DNA of 64,000 nucleotides, from NCBI RefSeq assembly GCF_002270415.1, contig NZ_NNRI01000001.1, positions 310,001 through 374,000 of the forward strand, written 5' to 3'. Shown piece after piece: positions 17,225-26,481 of the stretch (its first letter is position 1; every line of letters starts with the position of its first letter). A program made the translations under genes and the position numbers. The stretch comes from Mesorhizobium sophorae (GTDB taxonomy: Bacteria > Pseudomonadota > Alphaproteobacteria > Rhizobiales > Rhizobiaceae). Below the pieces are notes generated by a model that saw only the letters and a list, made by a program, of their open reading frames with translations, did no database searches and was not told where the DNA came from.

Positions 17225-20200
17225 ATGAGAGTGCCGCGCGAGGCCTATCAGTTGGCAGGTGTTTCGCTGCTCGCGTTGGCGGCAGCATCTACTTTCCAAA
17301 TATCTGGCGCGGCAGCCTGCTCCGCTGCCGCGAGCGGCACCGCGACAACGGTCGGCTCAGGCATCTCGGCCGTGACGACGTTCGAAACGACGTCGGTCAC
17401 GGTCAAGTGCACAACAACCGGAAATGTCCAGGACATCAACGGCGCATTCACGACAGGGTTCAAGGGTTACCAAGGGCAAGACAACAGCTCGTCGACTGTC
17501 ATCGTCAACAATTATGACGGCAATGGCGACGACATTGTAAACATCGTTGGCGGCATCCTGGACAACATTACGGCTACGCCCGACGTAAGTGGCCTGCCGC
17601 CGATAACGTCGGAGGTAACGACCACCTTGGAGCCGGGAGCGGGAACCGTCCAACTCCTTGGCGGCAACGACCAGTTTGAGATGTCATATGGGGATTTCGA
17701 CGGCGAGCCATTCGGCCCCAACGTCATGGCCAATCTCAATACCGGGGCGGGCGATGACAAGGTCGTCATCCAGGCCGGCAGCATTCAGGACATCGACCTT
17801 GGCGAAGGCAATAATTCGCTGGAGATGACTGGCGGTGAAATCCACGGTTCGGTCTTCGGCGGAGGTGGCATCGACACCATCACCATTGGCAGCGATACAA
17901 GCGTCGTCGATGGCGCCGGCGGCGTTGTCACCGGATCTGTTTTCACCAATGGCGGCGCCGATATCGTCACCATCAAGAACGGCGCCATAGTTTACGGCGA
18001 CTCGGAAGGAGGAGGTTCTATCGGGCTTGGCGACGGCGACGACCATTTCACCATAACCGGTGGCATCCTCGAAGGTAGTCTGAGCGGCGACGGTGGCAAC
18101 GACACGCTGGCAATCAGCGGTGGCGCGATCCACAGCTACGTGACCGGAAACGCAGGCGACGACCAGATCACGATCAACGGCAATGCCGCGGTCGATCTCT
18201 ACGTTGATGGAGATATCGGAAACGACACGATAACGGTCGGCGGCAGAGCCACCATCGGCGGCAGCATATTCGGCAACGAAGGCAACGACACCGTCAACAT
18301 CAACGGCGGCACCATCGGGACGACCGCGGCTCCGGGCATCGTCGACCTCGGCGACGGCGCCGATATTTTCACCATGACCGCGGGCCGTGTGACCGGTTCG
18401 GTTTTCGGCGGCGGCGGCGGCAACACCTATGACGTGAGCGGTGGTAGGATTGACGGTTCGATTTTCGCCGGCAGCCAGAACGACAAGGTCACGATTTCGG
18501 GCAACGCCAGTATTGGGATCGATCTTGGTGAGGGTGGGGACGGCGTCGATTCTGTCGGCCTGGAAGATGGCAACGACCGCTTCCTGATGACCGGCGGCAC
18601 GCTCGGCGGCGCCGTGAGCGGCGGCGCGGGCAATGATATGATCGATCTGCGCGGCGGCACGATAAACAGTTTCATCGAAGGCAATGATGGCAACGACCGG
18701 ATTTTTGTATCCGGCGGCGCAGTAACCGGTGAAATCATCGGTGATCTCGGCAACGATACAATCACCATCAGCGGCGGAACCATCGCTGGGTCGGTTTCCG
18801 GGAATGACGGCGATGACCATATCAGCATCTCGGGCGGCACCATCGGCAGTTCGGTCAACGGCGGCACCGGCAACGATACGCTAAGCCTCTTCTCAGGTTC
18901 GATTGGCGGCAATTTCAACGGCGATGCAGGTAACGACGTCATGTCTGTTGCGGGCGGCGCCATCACCGGCAATGTTGTCGGCGGGGCGGGCGACGATACG
19001 ATGACCGTCACCGGCGGCGTCATCTCTGGGAACGTAACGGGCGACGATGGCGATGATACCGTAGCCGTCTCCGGCGGAACCATCCACGGCAGTGTCAGCG
19101 GCGGTGCCGGATTCGACCAGGTTTCAGTTTCCGGCGGCACCATCGAGGGTGGCATCGACGCGGATCACGTCCATCTCTCCGGCGGCACGATCGGCGGCAA
19201 CATCACCGGAATCGGCGCCAACACGCTGATCATCGATAATGTGGGCACGGTCGATCCGCTCAACCTTGCCGACGGGGTCCTGTTCAGCGGCACGGGCGCC
19301 AACGGCACCGTCACCGGCACCGACCTCGCTGCCGGCGGCAAGAGCCAGAACTTCACCGGCTTCGACAATTTCTCGGCCAACGCCTCAACGCTCCGCTTCA
19401 GCGGCGGCACGCAAGGCATCAACCAGCTCAATCTTGGCAACGGCTCGACGCTGTTCATCAACGGCAACGTCAACATGCCAGGTTCGATCGTCGCGACGAA
19501 TTCGCTGATCAACATGACGGACGGTGCAGCCAACGACGTGTTGACGCTCGGCGGCCTCACCCTCAACGGCGCCAGTATCAGCCTCGACATCAACCAGCAG
19601 ACGTTGCAGTCGGATCAACTCGTTGCCAGCGCGTTTTCGGCCACCGGCGCCAACACCATCATCGTCAATCTGCTGGGCACGCCGCAATTCGCCCAGGCGA
19701 CCGATATCCCGCTCATCGTCTCGACCGGCGCGCCGATTGCCGGAACCTTCAGCGTCGTAGGCATTCCCGGCACGCCGGGTTCGCTTTTCACCTATGAGGT
19801 CGTAACTGGCCCGAATGGCGGCTTGTTCCTGCGTGCCACGCCGGCCAATTTCGGTATTGCCGCGGCGCCCACCAGCGCCACCAACGCCGGCGCGGTCACG
19901 GTGGCGATCGACGCCCTCTACGGCATAAACCGTGATGCGCTCGATGCTGACCTCAACCTCTCGCCCGCAACCGGGGGTGCAATGGTGCCGGTTTCGTCCA
20001 GCTTCGGCGTCTTCGCCTCCGGCCAGTTCGCCCATACCGAGCATGACGGCTACGACATCAGTGGCGGTGGTTTGAATGGCCCCGGCCCGAGCTTCGATGC
20101 CAATGATTTTTCGGCCGCAGTCAGCCTGGATTTCAACGCCGCCAAACACTTCCAGTTCGACAATGAGTATGGCCTGAACATCGGTATTTTCGCCGGCTAT

Positions 20201-20842
20201 GCGTCGACCGATGTCAACCTCGGCGCGTTCCGGGGATTTGACGCCATCGGCGAAGGCACCAACAAGGCCGGCATGTTCGGCGGCTACGCGCTGTTTCGCA
20301 AGAACTACAACTACGCGCTGGTCTCCGCCTCCGGCTTCATCGGCGGAAGCGATGTGACGAGCGGCGTGCTCGGCACCACCGGCAGCTATGACACCGAGGG
20401 CTATGCGGTTACGGCATCGGTCGGCCACATCTTCAAGCTGGGCGAGCGCACCCGTTTCGATCTGCGCGGCGGCCTGCTTGGCGTTTCGTTCCGTGGCGAT
20501 CCCTACACCGACAGCGGCGGCAACGAGTTCGGCAAGAGCCGGCTTTCTTTTGGCGCGATCAAGTTCGAGCCCGGCATCTATGGCGATTACACGCTGAGCA
20601 ACGGCATGGTGATCAGCCCCTATGCGCGGGGCGAATTGCAGCAGCGTTTCGGCTACAAGAACACGACCGAAATCGACACCAGGGAGATCGACTTCGACGA
20701 TGCCGATTTTTCCGCCGCGCTGTCGACCGGCTTCAACCTGAAGGTGTCGGAGTTGACCACCGTCAACGGCGAAGTCCGTGGCAAGGCTTCGTCCGACAGT
20801 TCCACCGTCGGCGCCAAACTCGGGATGAAAATCGCCTTCTAG
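17225..20842 (+). CDS. Autotransporter (type V secretion) with 20-residue repeat passenger
   Basis: A 1205-aa outer-membrane autotransporter. The signal peptide spans residues 1-31. The passenger (about 40-900) is Gly/Asp/Thr-rich and made of beta-solenoid turns of the form SGGTIxGxVxGxxGNDTIxI; nine successive copies at residues 456-635 are exactly 20 residues each. The Gly-Asp turns look like RTX Ca-binding loops. Residues about 930-1205 form the translocator beta-barrel and end in the classic C-terminal Phe (KLGMKIAF). The likely role is adhesion or biofilm. The SD is AAGGTGGAG, 5 bases before the ATG. It is flanked by a 241-base leader and by a palindromic element downstream. Confidence 0.9.
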   Translation: MRVPREAYQLAGVSLLALAAASTFQISGAAACSAAASGTATTVGSGISAVTTFETTSVTVKCTTTGNVQDINGAFTTGFKGYQGQDNSSSTVIVNNYDGNGDDIVNIVGGILDNITATPDVSGLPPITSEVTTTLEPGAGTVQLLGGNDQFEMSYGDFDGEPFGPNVMANLNTGAGDDKVVIQAGSIQDIDLGEGNNSLEMTGGEIHGSVFGGGGIDTITIGSDTSVVDGAGGVVTGSVFTNGGADIVTIKNGAIVYGDSEGGGSIGLGDGDDHFTITGGILEGSLSGDGGNDTLAISGGAIHSYVTGNAGDDQITINGNAAVDLYVDGDIGNDTITVGGRATIGGSIFGNEGNDTVNINGGTIGTTAAPGIVDLGDGADIFTMTAGRVTGSVFGGGGGNTYDVSGGRIDGSIFAGSQNDKVTISGNASIGIDLGEGGDGVDSVGLEDGNDRFLMTGGTLGGAVSGGAGNDMIDLRGGTINSFIEGNDGNDRIFVSGGAVTGEIIGDLGNDTITISGGTIAGSVSGNDGDDHISISGGTIGSSVNGGTGNDTLSLFSGSIGGNFNGDAGNDVMSVAGGAITGNVVGGAGDDTMTVTGGVISGNVTGDDGDDTVAVSGGTIHGSVSGGAGFDQVSVSGGTIEGGIDADHVHLSGGTIGGNITGIGANTLIIDNVGTVDPLNLADGVLFSGTGANGTVTGTDLAAGGKSQNFTGFDNFSANASTLRFSGGTQGINQLNLGNGSTLFINGNVNMPGSIVATNSLINMTDGAANDVLTLGGLTLNGASISLDINQQTLQSDQLVASAFSATGANTIIVNLLGTPQFAQATDIPLIVSTGAPIAGTFSVVGIPGTPGSLFTYEVVTGPNGGLFLRATPANFGIAAAPTSATNAGAVTVAIDALYGINRDALDADLNLSPATGGAMVPVSSSFGVFASGQFAHTEHDGYDISGGGLNGPGPSFDANDFSAAVSLDFNAAKHFQFDNEYGLNIGIFAGYASTDVNLGAFRGFDAIGEGTNKAGMFGGYALFRKNYNYALVSASGFIGGSDVTSGVLGTTGSYDTEGYAVTASVGHIFKLGERTRFDLRGGLLGVSFRGDPYTDSGGNEFGKSRLSFGAIKFEPGIYGDYTLSNGMVISPYARGELQQRFGYKNTTEIDTREIDFDDADFSAALSTGFNLKVSELTTVNGEVRGKASSDSSTVGAKLGMKIAF
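18590..19129 (+). repeat. Nine tandem 60-bp coding repeats in the autotransporter passenger
   Basis: Nine successive 20-codon units start at 18590 and repeat every 60 bases. The consensus is (S/T)GGxIxGxVxGxxGxDxIxV. The amino-acid period is exact while the DNA has diverged, so the array is old and held by structure. Less regular copies extend on both sides. Confidence 0.85.
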
Positions 20843-20847
20843 CTAAT

Positions 20848-20940
20848 GCATGTCGCCCAAAAGTGGCTCCGGTTTTGGGAGAACGACATGCGTAACAGAC
20901 CTAAGAGCGTCGTCTGAATCATTCAGACGCGACGCGCTTT
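20848..20940. repeat. Intergenic palindromic repeat element (rhizobial RIME-like)
   Basis: Two nested palindromes lie side by side. The first (20848-20891) has arms GCATGTCG / CGACATGC with an inner CCCAAAA / TTTTGGG pair. The second (20903-20940) pairs AGCGTCGTCTGAAT with ATTCAGACGCGACGCGCT. This architecture matches the abundant intergenic repeats of Rhizobiales. It may fold in the mRNA and terminate or stabilise the autotransporter transcript. Confidence 0.75.
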
Positions 20941-21095
20941 GGTGTGGCGGATCCGAAATTCGTGTCACCTGGAAATGGCGCACCGCGCAATCAGCAGATG
21001 CTCGCCAAGCGAGAGCAAGTGTTCTATGCTCTCCATCGACACCGCATGGTCGTGATGTCGATACGGAAGTCTGTTGTCATAGGCAGGGGGGTTCC

Positions 21096-22205
21096 ATGTT
21101 CGAAGTCGTCGGATTCTGGTGGAAGTCACGGTCAAGAAGCTGGCTCGCCATAGAGACACTTGGCTTGATCGTTGCGCTTTCCGTGTTGCTTTTGCCCGGA
21201 CTGGGAAGCGCGAACGCGCAGCCGAACTGGACGCTCGATCCGACCGCTTCGGTACTCACCTATCAGTCGGTCAAGAAGAACACGATCGTCGAAACCAACA
21301 AGATCAGGAATATTTCCGGCAGCCTCAGTTCGGCGGGTGATGCCAAAGTCAGCTTCGACCTCAATTCGGTCGATACGGGGGTCGACCTTCGCAATGTCCG
21401 CATGCGGTTCCTTTTCTTCGAGACATTCAAGTTTCCGACCGCTGAATTGACCGCAAAGGTGGATCCCGCGGCATTTGCCGACCTAGCGACCAAGCGGCGC
21501 GTGAAAGCGGTTCTTCCATTCCGTCTCAACATGCACGGCGTCGACAAGGATCTCGAGGCCAACATCGTGGTCACCATGATCAGCGACAACATGGTGTCGG
21601 TGGCGTCAGAGGCTCCTGTTGCCGTGCATGTCGAAGATTTCGGGCTGCTGCCGAACGTCGACAAGCTCCAGCAGGCCGCCAATGTGACCAATATTGTTCC
21701 GACGGCATCGGTGTCGTTCGATTTCGTGTTCACCGCAGACGGCAGCAAGCCGGCCGCTGTCCAAACCGTCGCGGCGAGCGCCGCCGATGTCGGCCCTGTC
21801 ACCACCGATGCGGCGAAGACCAACTTCAGCGACGAGGAGTGCCTCAACAGGTTCGCGGTGCTGTCGCGCACCGGAGCTATCTATTTTCGAACGGCGAGCG
21901 CGCGGCTCGACAGCCAAAGCCGCCCGCTGCTTACCGAGGTCGTCGGTGTCGTTGGCAAGTGCCCGGGCCTGAAGGTCGAGGTTTCCGGACATACCGATTC
22001 CGATGGGTCGCCTGTCGAGAACAAGCTCTTGTCGGAGCGCAGGGCCCAAGCGGTTGCCAACGCCATTGTCGCCGCGGGCATTCCTCGCGCGCAGATCACG
22101 GCGACCGGCTACGGCGAGGATCATCCGGTTGCCGCCAACGACACGCCGAAGAACAAGGCGCTCAATCGGCGCATCGAGTTTTCCGCCACCAAACTCGTCA
22201 ACTGA
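21096..22205 (+). CDS. YceI-like domain fused to OmpA peptidoglycan-binding domain
   Basis: A 369-aa envelope protein. A signal anchor or signal peptide covers about residues 15-36 (LIVALSVLLLPGLGSANA). Residues 37-210 look like a YceI lipocalin-like barrel (WTLDPTASVLTYQSVKKN, SFDLNSVDTGVDLRNVRM). Residues about 255-369 are an OmpA C-terminal domain with VSGHTDSDG, NKLLSERRAQAV and NRRIEF, which binds diaminopimelate in peptidoglycan. The ATG at 21096 follows GGGGGG; an upstream extension to 20850 runs through the palindromic element and is rejected. It is followed closely by a caspase gene in the same direction, probably as one operon. Confidence 0.8.
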   Translation: MFEVVGFWWKSRSRSWLAIETLGLIVALSVLLLPGLGSANAQPNWTLDPTASVLTYQSVKKNTIVETNKIRNISGSLSSAGDAKVSFDLNSVDTGVDLRNVRMRFLFFETFKFPTAELTAKVDPAAFADLATKRRVKAVLPFRLNMHGVDKDLEANIVVTMISDNMVSVASEAPVAVHVEDFGLLPNVDKLQQAANVTNIVPTASVSFDFVFTADGSKPAAVQTVAASAADVGPVTTDAAKTNFSDEECLNRFAVLSRTGAIYFRTASARLDSQSRPLLTEVVGVVGKCPGLKVEVSGHTDSDGSPVENKLLSERRAQAVANAIVAAGIPRAQITATGYGEDHPVAANDTPKNKALNRRIEFSATKLVN

Positions 22206-22224
22206 GGAAGGATCTGTTGTCCCG

Positions 22225-23469
22225 GTGAGTTTCGATCTGATTGCCCGTTGCGGTCGCCTTATGCGCGGCATCGGGCTTGTCGCGCTGGCACTGCTTTTCA
22301 CGTTGTCGGCTGCCAGTGCCGAACGCCGTGTTGCGCTGGTCCTTGGCAATTCCCAGTATCAGCATGCCCCGGCGCTGACCAATCCGGTACGCGACGCCCA
22401 GGCCATGGCCGAACGCCTGAAGAGCCTGGACTTTGAAGTCGTTTCCGGCTTCGACCTGACCAAATTGCAGACCCAGACGACGATCGCACAGTTCGCAAAG
22501 CAGGTTCGCGGCGCCGACATCGCCCTTTTCTTCTATGCCGGCCACGGGTTGCAGGTTTCAGGCAGCAACTACCTTCTCCCGGTCGATGCAGCGCTTGAGG
22601 ACGAGACCTCCCTCGACTTCGAGGCGGTGCCGGTGGATTTCGTTCTGCGGCAGATGTCGCGCGAGACCAGCATAAGGCTGATTTTTCTCGATGCCTGTCG
22701 TGACAACCCGCTTGCCGAGGTGTTGGCAAAGACCGCCGGCGTCAAGGGAGCAAAAAGCGGCCTTGCCGAAATCCCGATCGAGAACGGTGGCGCCGGCACG
22801 CTTGTCGCGTTCGCCACCAGTCCTAGCCAGGTGGCCTATGACGGGTCGGGCGAACATTCGCCGTTCGCTTCGGCGCTGCTCGCGCATATGGGCGAAGCCA
22901 ATGTTTCCATCACCGAAGCGATGAACCGCGTCACCGCCGATGTCTTCAAGGCAACCGCCGGCAAGCAGCGTCCCTGGATCAATGTCTCGCTGACCACCGA
23001 GGTCGTCCTGCACAAGATCGATCTCAATGCGCCGCTGATCGTCGGCGAGGCGACCGCTCCGCAACCGGAAGGCGGCTCGGAGGTGCGCAACGCCACGGCA
23101 AATCCGTCGGGCTCCGCTGACGACGCCCAGCTGGCACTCAATGTGCTGCGTCAGAAAATCCCGAAGCTTGCCTCGGACGACCCCATTTTTTTCAACCACC
23201 CTATCGATTTCGGTGATCCGGTAATCGACGGCAAGAGCATTGCCGAGCTCATCAAGAGCAAACCGCGCTTCAGCCCGGTGGAGGGGCTCGATAAATCAGT
23301 GTGGGAAGGCAAGCACTGCGACGGCTGCCATCAATGGAACGAGGCGCGGCTGTGCGAACAGGCGAAGAATTTCGCCGCCAACGATGTCTCTGTCTTGCGC
23401 CTGCAGCATCCGCTTGGAACGCGCTTCAAGGTGGCGCTGGCCAAATGGGCTCAAGGTGGCTGCAAGTAA
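22225..23469 (+). CDS. Secreted caspase-family protein with C-terminal CxxCH motif
   Basis: 414 aa if translation begins at GTG 22225, where AGGAAGGA lies 12 bases upstream; ATG 22261 is an alternative without an SD. A Sec signal ends near SAASA. The caspase p20 fold has the dyad His107 (FFYAGHGLQ) and Cys158 (FLDACRDNP). The C-terminal 60 residues hold CDGCH (from residue 365), which matches the CxxCH covalent haem c site, plus two more Cys (RLCEQ, GGCK-end). Whether haem is bound is unknown. It starts about 20 bases behind the YceI-OmpA stop, so the two are probably cotranscribed. Confidence 0.8.
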   Translation: MSFDLIARCGRLMRGIGLVALALLFTLSAASAERRVALVLGNSQYQHAPALTNPVRDAQAMAERLKSLDFEVVSGFDLTKLQTQTTIAQFAKQVRGADIALFFYAGHGLQVSGSNYLLPVDAALEDETSLDFEAVPVDFVLRQMSRETSIRLIFLDACRDNPLAEVLAKTAGVKGAKSGLAEIPIENGGAGTLVAFATSPSQVAYDGSGEHSPFASALLAHMGEANVSITEAMNRVTADVFKATAGKQRPWINVSLTTEVVLHKIDLNAPLIVGEATAPQPEGGSEVRNATANPSGSADDAQLALNVLRQKIPKLASDDPIFFNHPIDFGDPVIDGKSIAELIKSKPRFSPVEGLDKSVWEGKHCDGCHQWNEARLCEQAKNFAANDVSVLRLQHPLGTRFKVALAKWAQGGCK

Positions 23470-23490
23470 GGCAGGACGGTGCCGGACCCT

Positions 23491-24069
23491 CTAATATGCA
23501 TCCGCTGATTGGCGCAGCGCCTCGATCTCGGCCATCTGGATGCCCATCTCGACAAATGCCGAAAGAACGGAAAGCCGGTCCGCGAGCGCGACACGTGCCA
23601 GTCCGGCCAGAATCCCGGCATTGACTGCATGGGCGGCAGGAAAGGGTGGCAAGGCCGATGCCATCGTCGCGGCCCTGGCCGAACCATTGTCGCGCCATCC
23701 CGCGGCCAGGGCAATCCAGCCGACCGGCGTTGTTGGCGATGTCGCCGCGGCCGTGCTGACGGCTGCCCGAAGGCGGGGACTGTCCGGTTCACCCACCCAG
23801 TCGCGGACAAGAGCGAGCAATTCGTGATCGCTCTCATCAAACAGGTCGGTCAGGTGGCTCAGGCATTCATGGGCCCACCAGACCGCGGCCCGCTCGGGAA
23901 GCAGGTAGGCACAGAATGTAATCGCTTCCTCGGGAACGCGTCCGGCGAGGAGGCCGCGGCAAAACTCGATCGGTTGCTGTTCGGTTGGAGGGGTTCTCAT
24001 GTCCCGGGCAATAGCGGGACAAGCCGTGAAAAGATCCCGTGCCGTTTTGAATCGGAGCCCATTGGCCAT
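23491..24069 (-). CDS. DUF6931-like protein
   Basis: A 192-aa, helix-rich, soluble protein without signal peptide. RGLLAGRVPEEAITFCAYLLPERAAVWWAHECL and the Ala-rich middle look like the DUF6931 family, which I recall near T6SS loci; the assignment is from memory of the pattern. It is convergent with the CxxCH caspase (21-base gap) and divergent from the small OmpA gene. No SD is evident before the ATG. Confidence 0.6.
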   Translation of the reverse strand: MANGLRFKTARDLFTACPAIARDMRTPPTEQQPIEFCRGLLAGRVPEEAITFCAYLLPERAAVWWAHECLSHLTDLFDESDHELLALVRDWVGEPDSPRLRAAVSTAAATSPTTPVGWIALAAGWRDNGSARAATMASALPPFPAAHAVNAGILAGLARVALADRLSVLSAFVEMGIQMAEIEALRQSADAY

Positions 24070-24260
24070 GACCGCCGCGCTTTCATCGAGGAACTCCGGC
24101 CACTCAAGCCCCAGGCGCGGCGCGGGTCAAGTCTCAACCCGTGACACGGCAACAACTCTCGGCATTGTCGTGCCCGCAGCGTTTGTCGACAGACAATTGC
24201 CTGGGAATTTGGTATGATCGCAGCCGCTCGAAATCTGGTGCTCAAACAGGAGGAGCCGCT
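24070..24260. promoter_or_regulatory. Divergent intergenic region, presumed two-way promoter
   Basis: 191 bases between the DUF6931-like and OmpA starts. It should carry both promoters. No clear operator or sigma box was recognised. Confidence 0.3.
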
Positions 24261-24797
24261 ATGCAGTGGAGCAGTTCAGCCTTTGTGTTGGCGGTCGTGT
24301 TTTGCTCGACCCACGCTTTCGCCGACCCCGTTCAGAAATCAGAAGACATTGTGAAGTTTTTTGCCGGTGCGGCCGATCTCGGCAAGTCGAGAGGAATTTG
24401 TGTCGGCTCCGAGGAGGAGTGCAAAAGCAAGAGCAAGGCAGGTGACGCGCCGGGAGAAAAAACCGGCCTCGACATGATGATCAATTTCGGCCTGGATTCG
24501 GCCGAACTCAACCCGACTGCGCGCGCTGAACTCGACGAGTTCGCCAAGGCCCTGAAGGACAACCGGTTGAGCAAGTTCAACTTCGTCGTCGAAGGCTACA
24601 CCGACGCCACTGGCACGGTGCACTACAATGAGGGCCTGTCACAACGACGAGCGCAATCGGTGGCAGCATTCCTGACGGCCAGCGGCATCGACACAGCACG
24701 CCTCAACGCGATCGGCATGGGCGAAAAGAATCCGCGCAGCCCCAATCCGTACGATCCGGTGAACCGCCGCGTGGAAATGCGGATAAAGACGCAATAG
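24261..24797 (+). CDS. Small OmpA-family periplasmic protein
   Basis: 178 aa with a Sec signal peptide (residues 1-21, ending AFADP) and a C-terminal OmpA domain: NFGLDSAELNPTARAELDEF, VEGYTDATGT, QRRAQSVAAFL and NRRVEMRI. It should bind peptidoglycan. A short Lys/Glu-rich stretch with two Cys (ICVGSEEECKSKSK) precedes the domain and could form a disulfide. The SD AGGAGG lies 7 bases upstream. It is convergent with the third caspase gene. Confidence 0.85.
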   Translation: MQWSSSAFVLAVVFCSTHAFADPVQKSEDIVKFFAGAADLGKSRGICVGSEEECKSKSKAGDAPGEKTGLDMMINFGLDSAELNPTARAELDEFAKALKDNRLSKFNFVVEGYTDATGTVHYNEGLSQRRAQSVAAFLTASGIDTARLNAIGMGEKNPRSPNPYDPVNRRVEMRIKTQ

Positions 24798-24834
24798 CCG
24801 CCCAAAACCACGGCGGTCCTTCGAATGTCGGCTG

Positions 24835-26481
24835 TCAGTTCTTGAGCACGCCGCCCACGACCACACCGGTGCCGAAGATCAGCGCCTTGGTGAGGAAGTC
24901 GTTGTTGTCCTGGCGCGGCGGAAGATAATGCTCTCGCGCTACGGTCTCACGGTTGCGCCGCTTCTGAACAACCTTCTGTTGTTTGCGAGGTTTCTGTGCC
25001 ACCGGCCGCGACGTGCTGACCTTCTGCACCATCTGCTTTTTCGGCTGCGCCGCACGGTCTTGATCGGCGGCGTATCTGGCGCGCACGCCTTCCATCATCG
25101 GATCTGTCTGGATCACGAGGAACGCAAGTTGCTCGCGCGTCAGATAGCTGGTCTGCGGGAGACCGTTCTTCGCTTGCCAGATGCCGATCGCCTGACGGGT
25201 CTGAGGGCCCATGTTTCCGTCGATGCGCCCAAGCTCATTGCCCAACGCTTCGATACGCAATTGCAGGTCGATGCGCCCCTGGCGATCGAGGCCGAGCGCA
25301 CTTTCCGTGAACTCGGTGCCCGGTGTCTGCTCCATCGCGTCCGGAACCCCGACCGAGGTGCGCACGGTCGAACCGGAACTGGCGTTCGCCTGGTCCGTAT
25401 CGAGTGCCGCGACCTGCCGGTTTTGGGCCTTCGGGTCGTTCAATTCGTTGATGCTCAACCGCGCCACAGTGGCGAAGCGACCGTTCGGAAACTGGTCGAG
25501 ATAGGCCTCGTAGAACGGAATGGAACTGCGCTTGGAAGCCTCGTCCCAAAGGCGTTGCTCGACTTCCCACGAAGGAGGATCACTGGCAGCAGGGACAGGA
25601 GCGGATGTCGCCGCGGCGCTCGATGCGCCGGCCACGGGATTTGCAGCAGGCGCCGCTGGCGCGACGGGTTTTCCCAGGAAGACCTCGCGTCCGAGCGATG
25701 CGTTGTGCCAGGGCCTCTGGCGACCTTGCGTGGTTTCGGTCACTTCGCCGCGCACGCGCGTCAGCGCGCCCTGGATTTCGACGCCGGGTTCTGTCAGATG
25801 CCTGGCGAGCGCCGTCGAGTAAGGACTGTCGGCCCCGTTGCCGTCGAAAGCGATGGCGCCGGGATCCGTTGCATAGGCAATCAGGAGGCCGCCGGTTCCG
25901 ATGCCGTCCGATTTTGCTTCGACCGGCGCCAGACCGGTACCCAACGAAGTGGAACGGCTCTTCGGCATCGAGGCGGCCAGCGTTCTTGCCAGCGGATTGT
26001 CGCGGCATGCATCGAGGATGATGACGCCAACCGCCGGGTCGGGCGGCAACGCAGCCATGAAGTCGTCGATCTGAATGGTGCGGGTCTTGAGATAGGCCGG
26101 CGACGTCAATTCGGCGTCGACCGGTATCAGGTAGTTCTTGCCGTCGACCTGCATGCCGTGACCGGCATAGAAAATGACCGCGAGGTCCGCATCATAGGAT
26201 TGTTCGGTAAACCGGCTGATCAGGCTGTGCATACCTTGATTGTCCTGGTCGACCCCTTCGATCACCTCGAACCCGGCATTGCGCAGCGTCGATGCGATGA
26301 GATGGGCATCGTTGGCGGGGTTGGGCAAGGTAACCGCATGGACATAATTGCTGTTGCCGATCACCAGCGCGACGCGCTTGGCGTTGGGCGCGGCAGCCTC
26401 GGCGCCGGCGGCAGCCTGGGCGCCGAATGCGGCAAGGAAAAGCAGGATAATCCCGCTCAGATTGACGGCGAACGCTTTCAT
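24835..26481 (-). CDS. Secreted caspase-family protein with peptidoglycan-binding module
   Basis: 548 aa. The signal peptide ends at about AQAAAGA. The caspase p20 domain carries the dyad His108 (FYAGHGMQV) and Cys159 (ILDACRDNP). Residues 280-400 are an Ala/Pro linker with a TPR-like WDEASKRSSIPFYEAYLDQFPNG. Residues about 405-460 look like a peptidoglycan-binding domain (LQLRIEALGNELGRIDGNMGPQTRQAIGIWQ). A Lys/Arg/Gln-rich stretch and a hydrophobic tail (LIFGTGVVVGGVL) end the protein. The tail plan is shared with the caspase at 14607, so the two are paralogues. The 204 bases upstream separate it from the M23 gene. Confidence 0.85.
   Translation of the reverse strand: MKAFAVNLSGIILLFLAAFGAQAAAGAEAAAPNAKRVALVIGNSNYVHAVTLPNPANDAHLIASTLRNAGFEVIEGVDQDNQGMHSLISRFTEQSYDADLAVIFYAGHGMQVDGKNYLIPVDAELTSPAYLKTRTIQIDDFMAALPPDPAVGVIILDACRDNPLARTLAASMPKSRSTSLGTGLAPVEAKSDGIGTGGLLIAYATDPGAIAFDGNGADSPYSTALARHLTEPGVEIQGALTRVRGEVTETTQGRQRPWHNASLGREVFLGKPVAPAAPAANPVAGASSAAATSAPVPAASDPPSWEVEQRLWDEASKRSSIPFYEAYLDQFPNGRFATVARLSINELNDPKAQNRQVAALDTDQANASSGSTVRTSVGVPDAMEQTPGTEFTESALGLDRQGRIDLQLRIEALGNELGRIDGNMGPQTRQAIGIWQAKNGLPQTSYLTREQLAFLVIQTDPMMEGVRARYAADQDRAAQPKKQMVQKVSTSRPVAQKPRKQQKVVQKRRNRETVAREHYLPPRQDNNDFLTKALIFGTGVVVGGVLKN

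Noticed and set aside
18590..19129. Regular 60-bp repeats considered as a CRISPR array
   Set aside because: There are no constant repeats with variable spacers; the period is a coding period in an open frame.
17684..19155. Long minus-strand frames across the autotransporter
   Set aside because: They mirror the 60-bp repeats (Pro/Thr/Ser-rich or Ala/Val/Asp-rich low complexity) and have no start or domain support.
20850..21095. Upstream extension of the YceI-OmpA gene
   Set aside because: It translates the palindromic repeat; the signal peptide and SD fix the start at 21096.
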